The notes under the pieces: model-generated
The model's database searches: none
What the model was told of the DNA's origin: nothing
Seen by the model: the letters and a program-made list of their open reading frames with translations, nothing else
Made by a program: the position numbers and the translations under genes
Shown: positions 50,578-63,171 of the stretch, piece by piece
Layout of the letters: every line of letters starts with the position of its first letter
Numbering within the stretch: the stretch's first letter is position 1
Assembly: GCF_000005505.3 (NCBI RefSeq)
Contig: NC_016132.3
Location: forward strand, 47,320,914-47,384,913
DNA length: 64,000 nucleotides
Reading direction: 5' to 3'
From: Brachypodium distachyon
Lineage: Eukaryota > Streptophyta > Magnoliopsida > Poales > Poaceae

Positions 50578-50871
50578 CTACTGCGTGCACGCAGCCTCGG
50601 CAGCGGCCATCGCGGCATCCCTGTGGTCCTCCTCCTCGATCCATGTCCAGTAGTGGCGCTTAAAGGCGATGGCCGCGCCGCCGCCCCCGTGTCCCTCGCC
50701 CTCGACCACCTCGGTGTCCACCGCGTGCAGCACATACTTGGAGGGGAGATCACCGGGGTAGGATGCCGACTCCCGCTCATCCACACGCGGCTCCGCCTCT
50801 GGGCCTCCCACTCGCGGCCTAAGATCCGGACGTGGGCGCCAGGAAGAGGAAGCGGCAACCTGCGACGGCAA
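50578..50871 (-). pseudogene. Weak open frame, possible gene fragment
   Basis: I do not recognise this. The frame carries a natural-looking stretch (SKYVLHAVDTEVVEGEG, then AIAFKRHYWTWIEEEDH) and ends in a TAG after EAACTQ. It begins at a TTG codon, and just upstream the sequence TCGCAG/GTTGCC could be a splice acceptor. In another frame, just upstream, VRILGREWEAQRRSR also looks protein-like, which would suggest a frameshift. Could be a decayed exon of a captured or broken gene, or chance in GC-rich DNA. Confidence 0.25.
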
Positions 50872-51867
50872 GGAAAAAGGAGAGGGGACGGCTCAATCCA
50901 GATCTTGGGAGAAAAAAGTCCGAGAGAGAGGCGGTGGTTCAGCGTGCGGGTGGAGGTGATGCGGGTGCGGCGGCGGCGGCGGCAGAGGTGGAGATGTAGC
51001 TTGCCAGCTCGCCTCGCTGGTGGCCAGGTCGCGGTGGTCGAGGCGGAGCGGGAGGGTGGAAGAAAGGGGGCATGCACGATGCGGGAGGGATGTTTTTTCG
51101 AAGGTTCAGATTGGGATGGTTTTCCAGTGTTGCGGCCCGCGGAATCGAGCGGGCGGGGCGAGATGGGGGTGGAGAGAGCCCGAAGGACGACGGACGTACC
51201 AAACTCGAAATTAAGTAGGATAAAGAAAATCCACTAGCAGCACAGTTGATACGAACTGGGTAAGCTAGCTAGCACGGTGTAATTAATGTTCCCTTGCCTC
51301 ACAAGTCAGCCAGCCCGAAAAGTGGCGGCAGCTAGCTAGCACCGTGTCATGGACGTTACGAACCGTGGCCGCCCAAATTAGATTTAGTCGTGCATGGCAG
51401 ACTGGAACTTTCCACTTCTGCGCACACACGCCTCGGAGGCGCTCGTCGAGTGAGGCGCAGAACCTCATGAGTCACGGCGCCGCAACGGGATTTCCCATTT
51501 CCATGGGAGAGTTTGAGTACGTAGCGGTGCCAGAGCCGTTGTACCATCCAGGCATTCACTGCGGGCTGACTAGTTTGATCGTTCGTAAATGTGATGTGAA
51601 CTGCCATCCGATTGATGGACCGAGAAAACAGAAAGCATGGGCCGCCATTCCACCCTCTGTACAGTACACAGTTGATAGCTCTCTGCTTCGATCATCCACT
51701 CAGAAGGCGACTGCACTTGGTAGTCAATTCCAGCCAGGCGCGACTACGTCTTCCAAAAAGCCTCCGATGCATGCATCGATCAATCAACTCCGGCCCCGTT
51801 GTACCAAAGTGCACGCCTAGCTATGCCTACGCAGCAGAACCAAGCAGGCAAGCACCACACGGCCACC

Positions 51868-54800
51868 ATGGCTCATCTTGTCCTGCTAACCATGGTGGCT
51901 TTGTCGCTGCAGCTGCTGCCCGGCACGGCGGCGCTCGAACCGCAGCCAGCGAACGCCACCAACAACGACCGCTCCGCGCTGCTCGCGTTCAGGGCCAGTG
52001 TGCGCGACCCACGAGGCGTCCTGCACCGGAGCTGGACAGCGCGCGCCAACTTCTGCGGCTGGCTCGGCGTCTCCTGCGACGCACGCGGCCGCCGTGTCAT
52101 GGCGCTGTCGCTGCCCGGCGTGCCACTCGTTGGCGCCATACCGCCGGAGCTCGGCAACCTCTCCTCGCTCTCCCATCTCAACCTCAGCCGCACCGGGCTG
52201 GCCGGCATGATCCCGGCTGAGCTTGGCCGGCTCGCGCGGCTCAAACACCTGGACCTCAAGGAGAACAAGCTGTCAGGTACCATCTCCTCGTCGCTCGGCA
52301 ACCTCACCGAGCTCGAGCATCTTGACATCGGCTACAATGGCCTCTCCGGGGCTATTCCAGCAGAGCTGCAGAAGCTGCGCAAGCTCCGGTACATAAGCTT
52401 GAACTCCAACGACTTGAGTGGCACCATACCTATAGGTCTCTTCAACAACACGCCTGATCTGAGTGTGATATGGCTTGGCCGGAACAGGCTTGCTGGAACC
52501 ATACCTCACTCCATTGCCGTTTTGAGGAAGCTTGAGATCCTAGTCCTAGAACTCAATATTCTGGATGGCCCTGTCCCTCCTGCCATCTTTAACATGTCGA
52601 AGCTCCGAATCTTCGGTCTGGGGGATAACAATCTTTTCGGTTCTTTCCCTGGCAACAAGAGCTTTAACCTCCCCATGCTGCAGAAACTAGGTCTTTCTTC
52701 AAATCACTTCACTGGCCACATCCAGCCGGCATTGGCTAGATGCAAAAACCTTGAGGTTCTTTCCTTGTCCATTAATAACTTCACTGGTCCTGTGCCAGCA
52801 TGGTTGGCAACAATGCCTAGGCTTTATGCCCTTCTACTGGCTGCAAATAACCTCATCGGTAAGATCCCGGTTGAGCTAAGCAACCTCACAGGCCTTGTCA
52901 TGCTTGACCTTAGTGTCAACCAGCTGGAAGGAGAGATTCCACCTGGAATAGGCTATCTGAAAAACCTCAATGCCTTGAGCTTCTCGACAAACCTTCTAAC
53001 AGGTACCATTCCTGAATCCATTGGCAACATATCAAGCATCAGAATTCTTGATCTGACATTCAATACGTTCACTGGATCAGTGCCCACCACGTTTGGGAAC
53101 ATCCTTGGTCTTACAGGCCTGTATGTTGGTGCAAACAAACTCAGCGGCAAGCTAAATTTTCTCGGTGCACTGTCCAATTGCAAGAATCTAAGCGCACTTG
53201 GAATATCCTACAATGCTTTTACAGGAAGAATACCTGGCTATTTGGGGAACCTTAGTTCCCAGTTGCAGGAGTTCATAGTAAGTTTTAATAGCCTAACAGG
53301 GAGCATTCCAAATACAATTGCAAATCTCAGCAGCCTTATGATAGTTGATCTAGATGGAAACCAACTGAGCGGGGTGATACCTGTATCCATCACTACACTG
53401 AACAATCTCCAAGAGCTGAACCTTGCCAACAACACCATTTCCGGTGCAATCCCAGAAGAAATTTCCAGATTAACACGCCTGGTAAGATTGTATCTTGATA
53501 AAAACCAGTTATCTGGCTCCATTCCAAGTAGTGTGGGCAATCTAAGTGAGCTGCAGTACATGACATCTTCCCTTAACTCACTTTCTTCAACCATACCCTT
53601 GAGTTTGTGGCATCTTTCGAAGCTTCTCAGTCTTAATCTGTCATACAACATGTTGACTGGTCCACTGGCCATGGATGTTAGCCAAGTAAAACAAATCGCT
53701 CAAATGGACCTCTCCAGCAATCTAATGACTGGTGGCTTACCAGATTCCTTGGGCAGGCTCCAGATGCTGAACTATCTGAACCTGTCAAACAATTCATTCC
53801 ATGAACAGATACCAAGCTCATTTGGAGGGCTAGTCAGCATAGAGACCATGGACCTATCATATAATTCCCTTTCGGGCAGCATACCAGCGTCACTGGCCAA
53901 TCTGACATTCCTCACTAGCTTGAACCTCTCTTTCAATAGACTAGATGGTGCGATACCGGATAGTGGAGTTTTCTCAAACATCACTCTCCAGTCTTTGAGA
54001 GGAAACAATGCTCTTTGTGGCCTCCCACGTCTAGGCATCTCGCCCTGCCAAAGCAACCATAGATCACAGGAATCATTGATAAAAATCATACTTCCCATTG
54101 TCGGGGGGTTTGCAATTTTGGCTACCTGCTTGTGTGTACTGCTCAGAACAAAGATCAAGAAGTGGAAAAAGGTATCAATTCCCTCCGAGTCCAGCATAAT
54201 CAACTACCCGCTGATATCATTCCATGAGCTTGTTCGTGCCACAACAAACTTCAGTGAGAGCAACCTGATTGGATCTGGAAACTTTGGCAAAGTCTTCAAG
54301 GGTCAGCTAGATGATGAATCGATTGTCGCAGTAAAGGTCCTCAGCATGCAACATGAAGGAGCCTCGGTGAGTTTTCATGTAGAGTGCAGTGCTCTGCGCA
54401 TGGCCCGTCACCGGAACCTAGTAAGAATACTTAGCACTTGCTCCAATTTTGAATTCAAGGCACTGGTGCTCCAGTACATGCCAAATGGGAGTTTGGATAG
54501 CTGGCTGCACTCCAGCAACAGCCAGCAGTGTTTGGGGTTCCTCAAGAGGTTAGAAATTATGTTAGAGGTAGCAATGGCAATGGAGTACCTACACCACCAG
54601 AAAAATGAGGTTGTTCTTCATTGTGATATTAAGCCTAGCAATGTATTGCTGGATGAAGACATGACTGCACATGTTGCTGATTTTGGCATTGCCAAGTTGT
54701 TGCTTGGCGATAATAACTCCGTTGCATTGACAAGCATGCCCGGTACGATTGGCTACATGGCACCAGGTATTATACTCACTTACCAATCTTGTCAGCACAT

Positions 54801-55250
54801 AAAGCTGTTATGCATGTAGAAATGTGTCTTATTTTGTGTTATGTTCTAATATGCGAAAAAACAGAGTATGGATCAACTGGTAAAGCATCACGGATGAGTG
54901 ATGTTTTTAGCTACGGGATCATGCTTCTGGAGGTCTTCACGGGGAAAAGACCCACGGATCCGATGTTTAGTGGGGAACTGAGCTTGTGGCAGTGGGTTAG
55001 TGAAGCATTTCCATCCAAACTTATAGATGTAATTGACCACAAAATTCTCTCGACTGGAAGCAGGAGTCGTTTTCATGCTGACAAGAGCACCTTGCAAGAG
55101 CAGTCCGCCATCCTCAACACATGTCTTGCATCTGTAATTGAGCTGAGTTTACGGTGCTCCTCAACAATACCCGATGAAAGAACCCCGATGAACAATGTGG
55201 TAGTGAAGTTGAATAAGATCAAGGTGCATTATTGCTCCCAACAGAGGTAG
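51868..55250 (+). CDS. LRR receptor-like kinase (subfamily XII type), copy 2
   Basis: Paralog of the gene at 43656, same orientation. Exons 51868-54766 and 54865-55250 give 1094 residues. Its first exon has exactly the same length (2899 bases) as that of copy 1, and the intron is at the same codon. Signal peptide about 1-24 (MAHLVLLTMVALSLQLLPG), Cys-paired LRR N-cap (ANFCGWLGVSCD), about 22 LRRs, a transmembrane segment near 741-762 (IILPIVGGFAILATCLCVLL), then the kinase: GSGNFG loop, VAVKVL lysine, HCDIKPSN with D920, DFG at D938. It is non-RD with the usual Cys before the catalytic Asp. The start at 51868 has the context GCCACCATGG. An in-frame ATG at 51823 would add 15 polar residues before the signal peptide and is less likely. 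No defects seen. Confidence 0.94.
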
Positions 55251-56003
55251 AGAGCCACCAGACTCACCTGCTGCTGTCATATCACATATAGAACAGAAGA
55301 TCATCTACTTCTTGAGCTAACAATAAGAGTAATACTGTACTACTTGTGTACTAGAATAGACCCCTACAAAGGCATGAAACATATAACTTATTCTCACGAA
55401 TATATGGTTGTCCATCCACTTGAGTACAACAGGATAATGTACCATATAGTATGTCATAGCAATGGAATTCTTAGTGAATCCCAATTCGACATTAATTGTA
55501 TAAATGACTTGTCAAACAACATATTATCGGCTTACATACTAGTTAGGAGATGTCTCGAGTGTTTCATGTTTCTATTTTTTTTAGATGTGCTGGGAACGCT
55601 TATGTCATGGCCTACATTGATATTGGACGTGTAATGTGTGATATATCCATATATCTATCTTAACCATGTTTATCCACCATGTCACCAGAATAGACACATA
55701 CACTGGGGGAAAAAGAAAATAGCATGCACATCGCACCTAAATTAAGAGCATATCAAAGCCATACTTTTCCTACCTAATTGATTTGGAATCACAGCAACCA
55801 TTGGCCAAGGACGCATTCACCTCGCAGAGTTGCAGTCATCACAAGACGTAATGGGAATGAATTACTCAATTACTTCCATAAGAAGATCCATTATGTGCCC
55901 CAAAAATTTCGAGCTCCGCTTCCATTACAGAACACCGCAACTTGACAATTCCAACGAAAAGGCCTGCAACTACAAGGATATCATACCAAACATTAAACCT
56001 AGA

Positions 56004-56082
56004 TACTCCCTCCGTTCCATAAAAATTGGCGCGGCTTTGAACCAGACCAGCTGTGCCAATCTGTATGGAACTGATGGAGTAT
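56004..56082. mobile_element. Short Stowaway-like MITE
   Basis: Ends ACTCCCTCCGTTCCATAAAA and CTGTATGGAACTGATGGAGT, about 79 bases, flanked by TA-rich sequence. The interior (GGCGCGGCTTTGAACCAG) resembles none of the other MITEs here. Confidence 0.65.
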
Positions 56083-56261
56083 TAGCCACCAGTTTGTGCC
56101 TTGGTACAATGCGGCGATAAGGAAAGATACGGATCTGCTACAGCCGGAAGAGGGAACTTACTTCAATGGTGTTGACATAACGGAGCCTGGTCGGCCGTAA
56201 GGCGGAAGCAGAAGAAACCACGGAGAGGGGAGTTGGCTAACCTGGAGTCGGAGGCACTGGG

Positions 56262-56732
56262 TTGCAGAGAGACGATGAACCTGGCTCTTGGCGGCAACTA
56301 CGCCGGGCAATGTGGCTTCTCGCTTGTGATCGGCTCAACACCAGGGACCTGATGGATCGTCGCCGTTGCAACAGAGATGGGATCCTTACCTGTGCTTGCT
56401 GTAACAGGCATGCTAGAGAAACCAGAGATCACCTCTTTTTCGGTTGTGACTTCAGTATAAATTGTTGGCGCAAGATTGGCCTAGACTGGACTAGCCTTGG
56501 GCCGGATCCCCCCTTCATGACTTACATTCGATACTCCAAGAACTGTATGCACAAGGATCTTTACAAGGAAATCTTCCTTTCTGCTGCGTGGGAATTTTGG
56601 AAATGCAGAAATGACCTCATCTTTAATAATGTCACCTCTACTGTTCAGGCTTGGCTCTTAAAGTTCAAAGTCTCTCTTAGGAATCAGAGTTGTAGATTTA
56701 AAGTGGGCGCCAGGGAGGCACCAAGGGTCTGA
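56262..56732 (+). pseudogene. LINE retrotransposon remnant (zf-RVT domain)
   Basis: The frame encodes the zinc-binding region found at the C-terminus of plant LINE-type reverse transcriptases: DRLNTRDLMDRRRCN, then CACCNRHARETRDHLFFGC, FSINCWRKIGLDW and AAWEFWKCRNDLIFNN. The reverse transcriptase core is missing upstream, so this is a 5'-truncated copy, as is common for LINEs. The 3' UTR with T-rich tracts probably runs to about 56880. No intact ATG-initiated protein is implied. Confidence 0.75.
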
Positions 56733-58153
56733 CTCATTTCTGTTACTTCTGTGTCCTGAGTGAGTTTTTTTCCTTTTCCCTCCCTTTGTTTCCCCCCTAT
56801 GCTGCTTGTATGTGTTTTCGCTAAGGGAGGACGTCTTTTTGGTACTACCGGGTGTAATTACTCCCTTTTTTCCATCTTGAGATACCACTTATCAGATCGG
56901 ATACAGGCTACTAATTAGCTCCGTTAACCCGTTCTAGTGCGCGTAGTATCCGGTGGGGGTGGATAAGCTCTGGTTTTTAGGGAGGTTCGTAGTTTTTCCT
57001 TCATAAAGAATTGCCTGTTTTCCCTCCGTAAAAAGATACTTCTAGCAAAATTTGGGTTCAACTATGCTACTACTACAGAAAGTGAAATTTGCTCGCTCTT
57101 CATCTGATTGTGTTTGACAGGTTCTGAGACCTCTTTGATTCACTTTCACATAACTAAAAAAAACAAGGGGTTACAAACTTGCAATTCATGCTAAATCCAA
57201 AGATTACAACAGAGAGCCAAAATTGATACGGTAGAAAAAGAGAGACAAACAACTAGTTTCGGATTATCAGTAAGGGGCAAGCAAACTCTAGCACACTGTA
57301 GGAAGATCAAATCATAACAGAGGACGACTTAGCAGTTGATCTAGTCACAGCACTAGCGCAACGTTATTGGTTTCTGAGGTGCCCATAGCTTGGCAATTAC
57401 AAGTACCCACTACTCTCGGCTCCAAGACATCACTCACAGTAGATCGACTTCCTAGTCGAGCACCAGAAGAGAGCAGTTCATAACTGACCCACTTGGTGCT
57501 GATCCATATTCGACGACAGCTGAGCCTGCGCAAAGGGCTTCAACCACCCCTTTCTTGCAGCCATCACAACTAGAAATGGCGTTGTCCTGGCATGCAAATA
57601 TGAATACAGAACAGCTGGGTCTTCGTAATCCATGCATAATCTGGCTCACCTGTTCAGACTTCAGAAGTACTGATGAGCTGTGCTGAAAGAGGGCTCGGGG
57701 CTTTTCTACGTTAAACTTTTAGATAGTTGACACAAGGTAGAGAACAGCCTGCAACTTTCAACTCTTGGTGGTAGCTGTGGAAGTCATGCGTTTTCATCTG
57801 CTTACTGAAATTAAATACTAATGATGCTCATGATTTCAAAAACAGGCAAACAAGTGTGTCTTCACGATCAACAAACACTGCACTCTGACAAAAAGTGCAG
57901 ATCATTAGTGAGCAACAAATAAGAGTGGTCTCAGAAATGGTGAAATAAAGGCAGTTAGTCACTGAACTCACCCTGTCATTGTCCAGAATACCATCCAAAA
58001 CTGCAAATTCATGATCCAAACAACAGTTGTGTCTCCACCTGATATCAAAAGAAAAATTGGTGGTGTAGGCTAAACCAATGAATGTGAAAATTAACTAAAA
58101 TGGCAAAAAAGTTCTTCAGGTAGATTTACCACACATATGATGACAAACCAAAT

Positions 58154-61100
58154 TCAAGCAGTTCCATATAAAAACATGTTGCCTGAAATACAATATATAT
58201 GGCATTAGAGAAATTGAAAACAAGAGAAGAGAAACAAAACCAATATATTATCTACTACATCTGATCCAAAATAAGTGTCACAGTTTTGAACTAGGCTTAG
58301 TTCAAAACTGAGACACTTATTTTGGATCGGAGGGAGTAGAAGGTTTATGGCAATTGAGAATGTCCAACTTTAAGATACACATCACTAACTCATACCTTGA
58401 CCAAGGATAAGGACTGAATCCTTGGAGATAGGTACAATGTCCTGAACCTTTTCACTTGTAAAGATTGCTTCAATAGCTGCAGGATAACAGAAGTTAGAAT
58501 CCTGAGGAAAAGACGGTTATGACGTACATGCGCATTACAGACCATAATGGACAACTTAAACAAAATAAGCTTACTTCCGTTCTGTGTTTTCTATAGACAA
58601 AAAACTGCCCAGGTACAGTACTTTTTTGAACAAAAGAAGCTTACTTCCGTTGAAATTATTTTAATACTGTCCTATATAGAAACTGGATAATAATTTATAC
58701 TTCTTTTTTGAACAATTATTGTGTGTTTCCGAAGTACTGTGAGTGACTTTCCCAGGTTAAACACGAATGACATAAAGAAACCAGTACGTGACTTGCGTAA
58801 AACTGTTATAGCACTGTCCTTCAGAAAATAGCTTAGTTTTCAAAGTTCTGGAATGACCCTATGATGTCGAGCAACATGAAGTATATGCGTGGAATAATTC
58901 CACATAAGATAATATCCGTTTTCAATAGGCCAAAAAATCTGAAAAACTTAAATTGACAATTTAAGATCTGAGTAATTTTAAAATTTACAACACTAACAAA
59001 AACAAAATAACTTGGTTTAAAGGCGAACCTGAAAGCTTAATGGCTGCTGACTCTCTTTCCCCATCACTATATTTGTTTTGAAGGGACTCAACATCAAATG
59101 TCGGCAATGCTGGCACTATGTGTATGGAATGTCCACCATCTGAAACCCAAAATATTTGTGTCTCTGCACAGACACTCTGAACACATTTATTAATTAAGTA
59201 AACCAACACGATGCAGAAAAGAACAAATCCAGGATAAAAACTCACTCGCAGAGCTACTTGGAAAAACAGCAAACAGTTGCACTTTCATGTCACAATCCAA
59301 ACAGTATGTGTTGGCAGCTTCTGTGACCAATTCAGTATTTCGAAGAATGAAGACATGCAACACTCCAGCCGAATCAAGTGCCAAAAACATGTCCTTGGAG
59401 AACGGGTGGATTGAAATGGCTTGAACTGCTTTTATCAAATTTATACCACCTTGTGTGTTAGGATCCTCTTGATTGAATACCAAAAAGGAAGAGGAATAGC
59501 TCCCTGAACTCTGTTTCACCCTCAAGGTTGCAAGCTTACCTGAAAGAATAAATTTGGAAACATATTAACTGATTTTGCCACAACGGAGCTGCAAGCGGTC
59601 CAAGTGAAGAGTCGTAGACCTTTCTCGTAGTAATGTACAACTAACTCTAGAAGCAGTACCGAAATACAATCCTATAATAAGTCAAAACAATTATAAATAT
59701 TGGCTGCAAGTTGCACGCTTAAACAGATATGAATCGCTGCAGCATTGCCTAAGAATGCGATATACAATTGACATTACTGGTGATCATTCCCTCATAAGAC
59801 ATCGCCTGAATAAGGGGTCCTTCCGGAGTCTAGTGGCATCATAGAACTGTGATCTCTACCTTTACCATTATAAGAATTGGAAGTGGTGGTTCAGCCCAAG
59901 GGAAAAAATTCTTCGAAATTTTGGTCATTTTGATTGTGGTTGGAAATTTGGAATTAAGTGTGAAATATACTTAGAAATTAGAATCCTAACATAGACATGT
60001 CCAAAGAACTACCATAGTGGTGTTATGCTCCCGCACACCCTTGAGGTCACAGGGTCGAATCTCCACTGTTTTCTTCGTTTTTCATTCTTTTTACTTACAC
60101 TGGTAAAAAAATGCAAAGGTGGAGGTGGAGGATCGAACCTGGCACCATATATAAACAGAGAGAGAGGGCAAGGAGTTACCACTACGCTAGATGAACAAAT
60201 ATGAATGTCATGGACTCTAATATATTTCTTATACGAAACCTAAATTTGTTCACATTTCAACAAACTTTCTTCAGTTTCTCTGAAATTAATTGAAATTGTC
60301 GAAATTTCATCAGTTTCAAGGGGTACCAAAAATTTATTATATCAAAATTGTAAACCCTGGTTCAGTCCCCTTGCAATAATAATTCTGGCTCAAAACATAA
60401 ATCACTTTAATTTAATTCAGGTACTAGCCAATTAGATGGTCTAAACACATATTTGGGCTTGCCTTCTTTCTTCATTTTTTGGTTGTGAAGCCGGAAATTT
60501 ATACCCATAGATCAAACACATAACATATGACTGTCACTGTGTCCGCATGGACCTGCCTCCAAAATTCAATTAAAGATAGTCAAGTCACTCGTCCTCCATT
60601 AAACTCCAATTCACATCAACAGTCATAAATATGGCATGCAAAGTGTGTGAGCACCAATCACTATGAAAATAATTAAGTTAGAAACAAAATATTCATGCAT
60701 AGTTTGTCTTTATAACTCCCATGGAGGTTATCGGTAAAACCATAGTACTATAGTCATTTCTATGAGAATGCAAGATGGTAGGTTTCATTACAAGGCTGCA
60801 AGGAACTAAGTGGATTTTCAACAACGAGACAGTATGCTGGAGTCCATCTAAGTAAAGAATAGCAAGAGGTACACAATGTAATTTATCTTTATCAAACTTT
60901 TGAGTCTTACAGACATAAAAACAAAGATGTAAATCTTTTGCTCATAGAGGAGCATAGTTTTCCGAACTTTGCTCCTTTCCTGCTGGCATATGAGGACCAT
61001 TTACTGACCAAGCAAATACGGTAAGTGGAGTGTTGGGACAACTTGAGTGACACAACATACTTTAATGGAAATAACCAAATATTCCATGTTTGCAATGAAA

Positions 61101-63171
61101 AAGGAATACAATGTGAATTGATTATACAAATTTCCTCTGCCACAGTCTCTGAAGCACCGATACGGCTGCGGCAGCCATGTCCCTGTTCAGATACGGCGGG
61201 GTATGGGATACGCCAGGATATGCGTATCCCCAAGTATCCCATCTTTTCCGATTAAAAAAAGAAATTAAATGGGGGTACGGTTGGGATACAATGGGGGATA
61301 CAGGTGCCCAGTAAGCCCCAATTGGAACCTTAAAATTGCAGCCACACATGCATGGGGCACCAGAAATCGCACCACGGGGAGATGCCGGTCGACCCTCCAG
61401 GCTAGAGTGACCTTTCCGCCGCCGTGGCCTGTACTCACCACCACCACCAAATCCCCAGGCCGCAGCTCTCCTCCCAACACCAAGCAAGCTCGAGTAGTAC
61501 CTCACCCTCATCTCTCCCCTCCATCCCTCCCCCCTCTCGTCTGCCTGCTGCAGTTCCTGCTCTATCTTCTTGGCTTCTTGCCGTTATGCTGACATTGCTG
61601 GTTTCCTGCCTTGCTGCCGATGCCCTTGCTGCTTGCTGCTTTCTGAATGCTGAGTTGCTGCTGTTGTTCACTTGTTGCTGGCCAGGAAGCATCGCATGTG
61701 GAGGCAGTGACATGGCCGACAAACGTGGAGTATTTATATCTCATCTCACATTGTAAAAATTATTATTCTTGTCTTTATTACATGGCATTTTTAATTATTA
61801 GTAGCTAAATGCCCGTGCGTTTCTACGGATAAAACATATTAGACTGATCGTGAATTAAAAAACTTTTAGATATTAATGGCACTTGCTAGTAATTTTATCT
61901 TAGCTTCGATGGAAAACATCATCCATATCTTAATTATTTAACAGATTTAATTGTTGTGTTAGGAGGTGGTAAGCTTTTTTTATGATAGAGGAGGCAAAGA
62001 GGTGACGGACCACCGCCACCAATTGCCTCTTTTATCTTTTATAAGAGTGTATAAAGATATATGCTCACCGTATCCTGTATGGTTGTTTTTGGAAAATGAC
62101 GTATCCCGTGTCCCCATATCGGTGCTTTGTAGGCCGCAGTTACTCTATCTTGAACATCCGAAGTGAACACTCTATTAATATCTTAGCAGATATCCTAATT
62201 ACTTTACCAATGTGACTAGTCGTGGTTTGCAAAGCTAGCGCCTCTATCTTCAGGTTATAAGACAGGATCACTGAATAGAATCAAAGCTTCAAGGAAAGCA
62301 GGAACTACTCACAATTGGAAACAGCATCTTCTTCACCACGTCGGGCGCCACTACCACGATCAACTGGCACAATCAACCCATTAAGAATCCCGTTCTTCTT
62401 CTTGTACAAGCTCTTCTTTCCTGCAGCCACGGCACCCTCCTTCCTCCCCTTCCTCTCCGTCCCGCCCTTCATCAAACTCCTCAACGGGAACACGCGTACT
62501 CCGCCAGCTTCGCCGAGCAGAAGCCTCCCCATTGCGACCTCCATGGCATAGACCGGCCGTGTTGGCTCGAGCTCGACGACCGCGCACTTGTGCAGCTCGA
62601 CCGTCCGTCCGTCCGCGGCCATCCTCGGTGCAAGCACCCAGATCTGCCCGGCGGCCAGGGAGAGCAGCGCCACGGCGTTGACCCCGCCCGCGAGGCGGGC
62701 GCCGAGGCCGAACGGAAGGTCGTTAAGGGGCATGCCAGAGGCCGAGACGTGGCGCTTGAAGGAGAGCGGAGCGGGGGCGAAGCGACCAGAGGCGAGGGAG
62801 TAGGCGCGGAGGTGGACCGCGGGGGAGGAGGGGGACGGGTGCGCGGAGAGGAATACGAGGTGGGAGGAGGGGAGCAGGAGCGTGAAGCAGGCGGCGGCGG
62901 CGAGCGGGGAGGGCACGGCGGTGGGAGCGGGAGCGGGCGGCGAGGCGGCGGAGGTGGGGGCCGGGAGGGAGGCGAAGAGGCGTGCGGAGGCGTCCGGGAA
63001 GAGAAGCGCGAGGGCGCGGGACGGCGAGGGGCCCGGCGCGAGGAGGAGCGAGCTAGGAGGCGACGGCGCGGGAGGGAGAGGGAGGCGGTGGGCGTTGAGG
63101 TTGAGACGGTTGGGAGGCGAAGGCGGCGGAGGAGGAGGGGGTGGGGGTTGCGGAGGAGGCGGAGGCGGCAT
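58154..63171 (-). CDS. Unrecognised conserved plant protein, beta-propeller-like, at least five exons
   Basis: I do not recognise a named family. Exons in transcription order: 63171-62313, 59539-59246, 59163-59029, 58476-58396, 58182-58154; they join in frame to 465 residues. The N-terminus is a Pro run (MPPPPPPQPP) followed by Leu/Ala/Pro-rich sequence. A basic patch (KGRKEG, KKSLYKKKNG) lies near 245-275. The rest has WD40-like strands: HPFSKDMFLALDSAGVLHVF, IFWVSDGGHSIHIV and DSVLILGQGNMFLYG. Nucleotide spacing and GT-AG borders support the chain. ATG 63171 is the first Met at the start of the Pro run; the frame is open further upstream. The last exon continues to a donor at 58130, and a possible further exon (about 57973-58038) would lie after the stop, so the 3' end is uncertain. 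Intron 1 (2.8 kb) is filled with mobile DNA. Confidence 0.7.
58253..58339. mobile_element. Stowaway-like MITE, near-perfect hairpin, in intron
   Basis: ACTACATCTGATCCAAAATA with AGTGTCACAGTTTTGAACTA pairs almost fully with TAGTTCAAAACTGAGACACT and TATTTTGGATCGGAGGGAGT across a tiny loop. 87 bases, between the last two coding exons of the minus-strand gene. Confidence 0.85.
59985..60200. repeat. Two facing tRNA-like (SINE-type) promoter remnants
   Basis: On the plus strand, ACCATAGTGGTGTTATGC followed by GGTCACAGGGTCGAATCTCC resembles A and B boxes of a tRNA-derived SINE head. On the minus strand, starting near 60195, TAGCGTAGTGGTAACTCC followed by GGTGCCAGGTTCGATCCTCC does the same. Between them lie T-rich tracts. 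Both are decayed. They lie within intron 1 of the minus-strand gene. Confidence 0.5.
61152..62129. mobile_element. DNA transposon-like element in intron 1
   Basis: Left end AAGCACCGATACGG. The right end, on the complement, reads AAGCACCGATATGG. Next to both ends are repeated GGGATAC/GTATCCC motifs. The interior is GC-rich near 61370-61700 with no recognised gene. A Helitron-like 3' end in minus orientation lies inside. No clear target-site duplication was found. Confidence 0.45.
61795..61840 (-). mobile_element. Decayed Helitron-like 3' end
   Basis: On the complement the sequence reads CCGTAGAAACGCACGGGCATT, then TAGCTACT. The hairpin sequence is the same type as at 22218, but the expected CTAG is CTAC or shifted, so this is a mutated end. 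The rest of the element was not delimited. Confidence 0.4.

Larger units (their letters stand above)
47029..51867. other. Region between the two receptor kinases
   Basis: About 4.8 kb without a confident gene. It has an inverted Helitron 3' end at 47929, a small Stowaway-like element and GC-rich patches at 47550-47830 and 50040-51180. One patch has a weak minus-strand frame listed separately. The last several hundred bases form the promoter and leader of the second receptor kinase. Confidence 0.4.
55251..58130. other. Region after the second receptor kinase
   Basis: It contains a short MITE, a LINE remnant and AT-rich sequence. The right part may be 3' UTR of the minus-strand gene that follows. 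Minus-strand frames at 57452-57649 (SSCDGCKKGVVEALCAG) and 57828-58019 (MDHEFAVLDGILDNDR) look protein-like but could not be joined into a supported gene. Confidence 0.4.
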
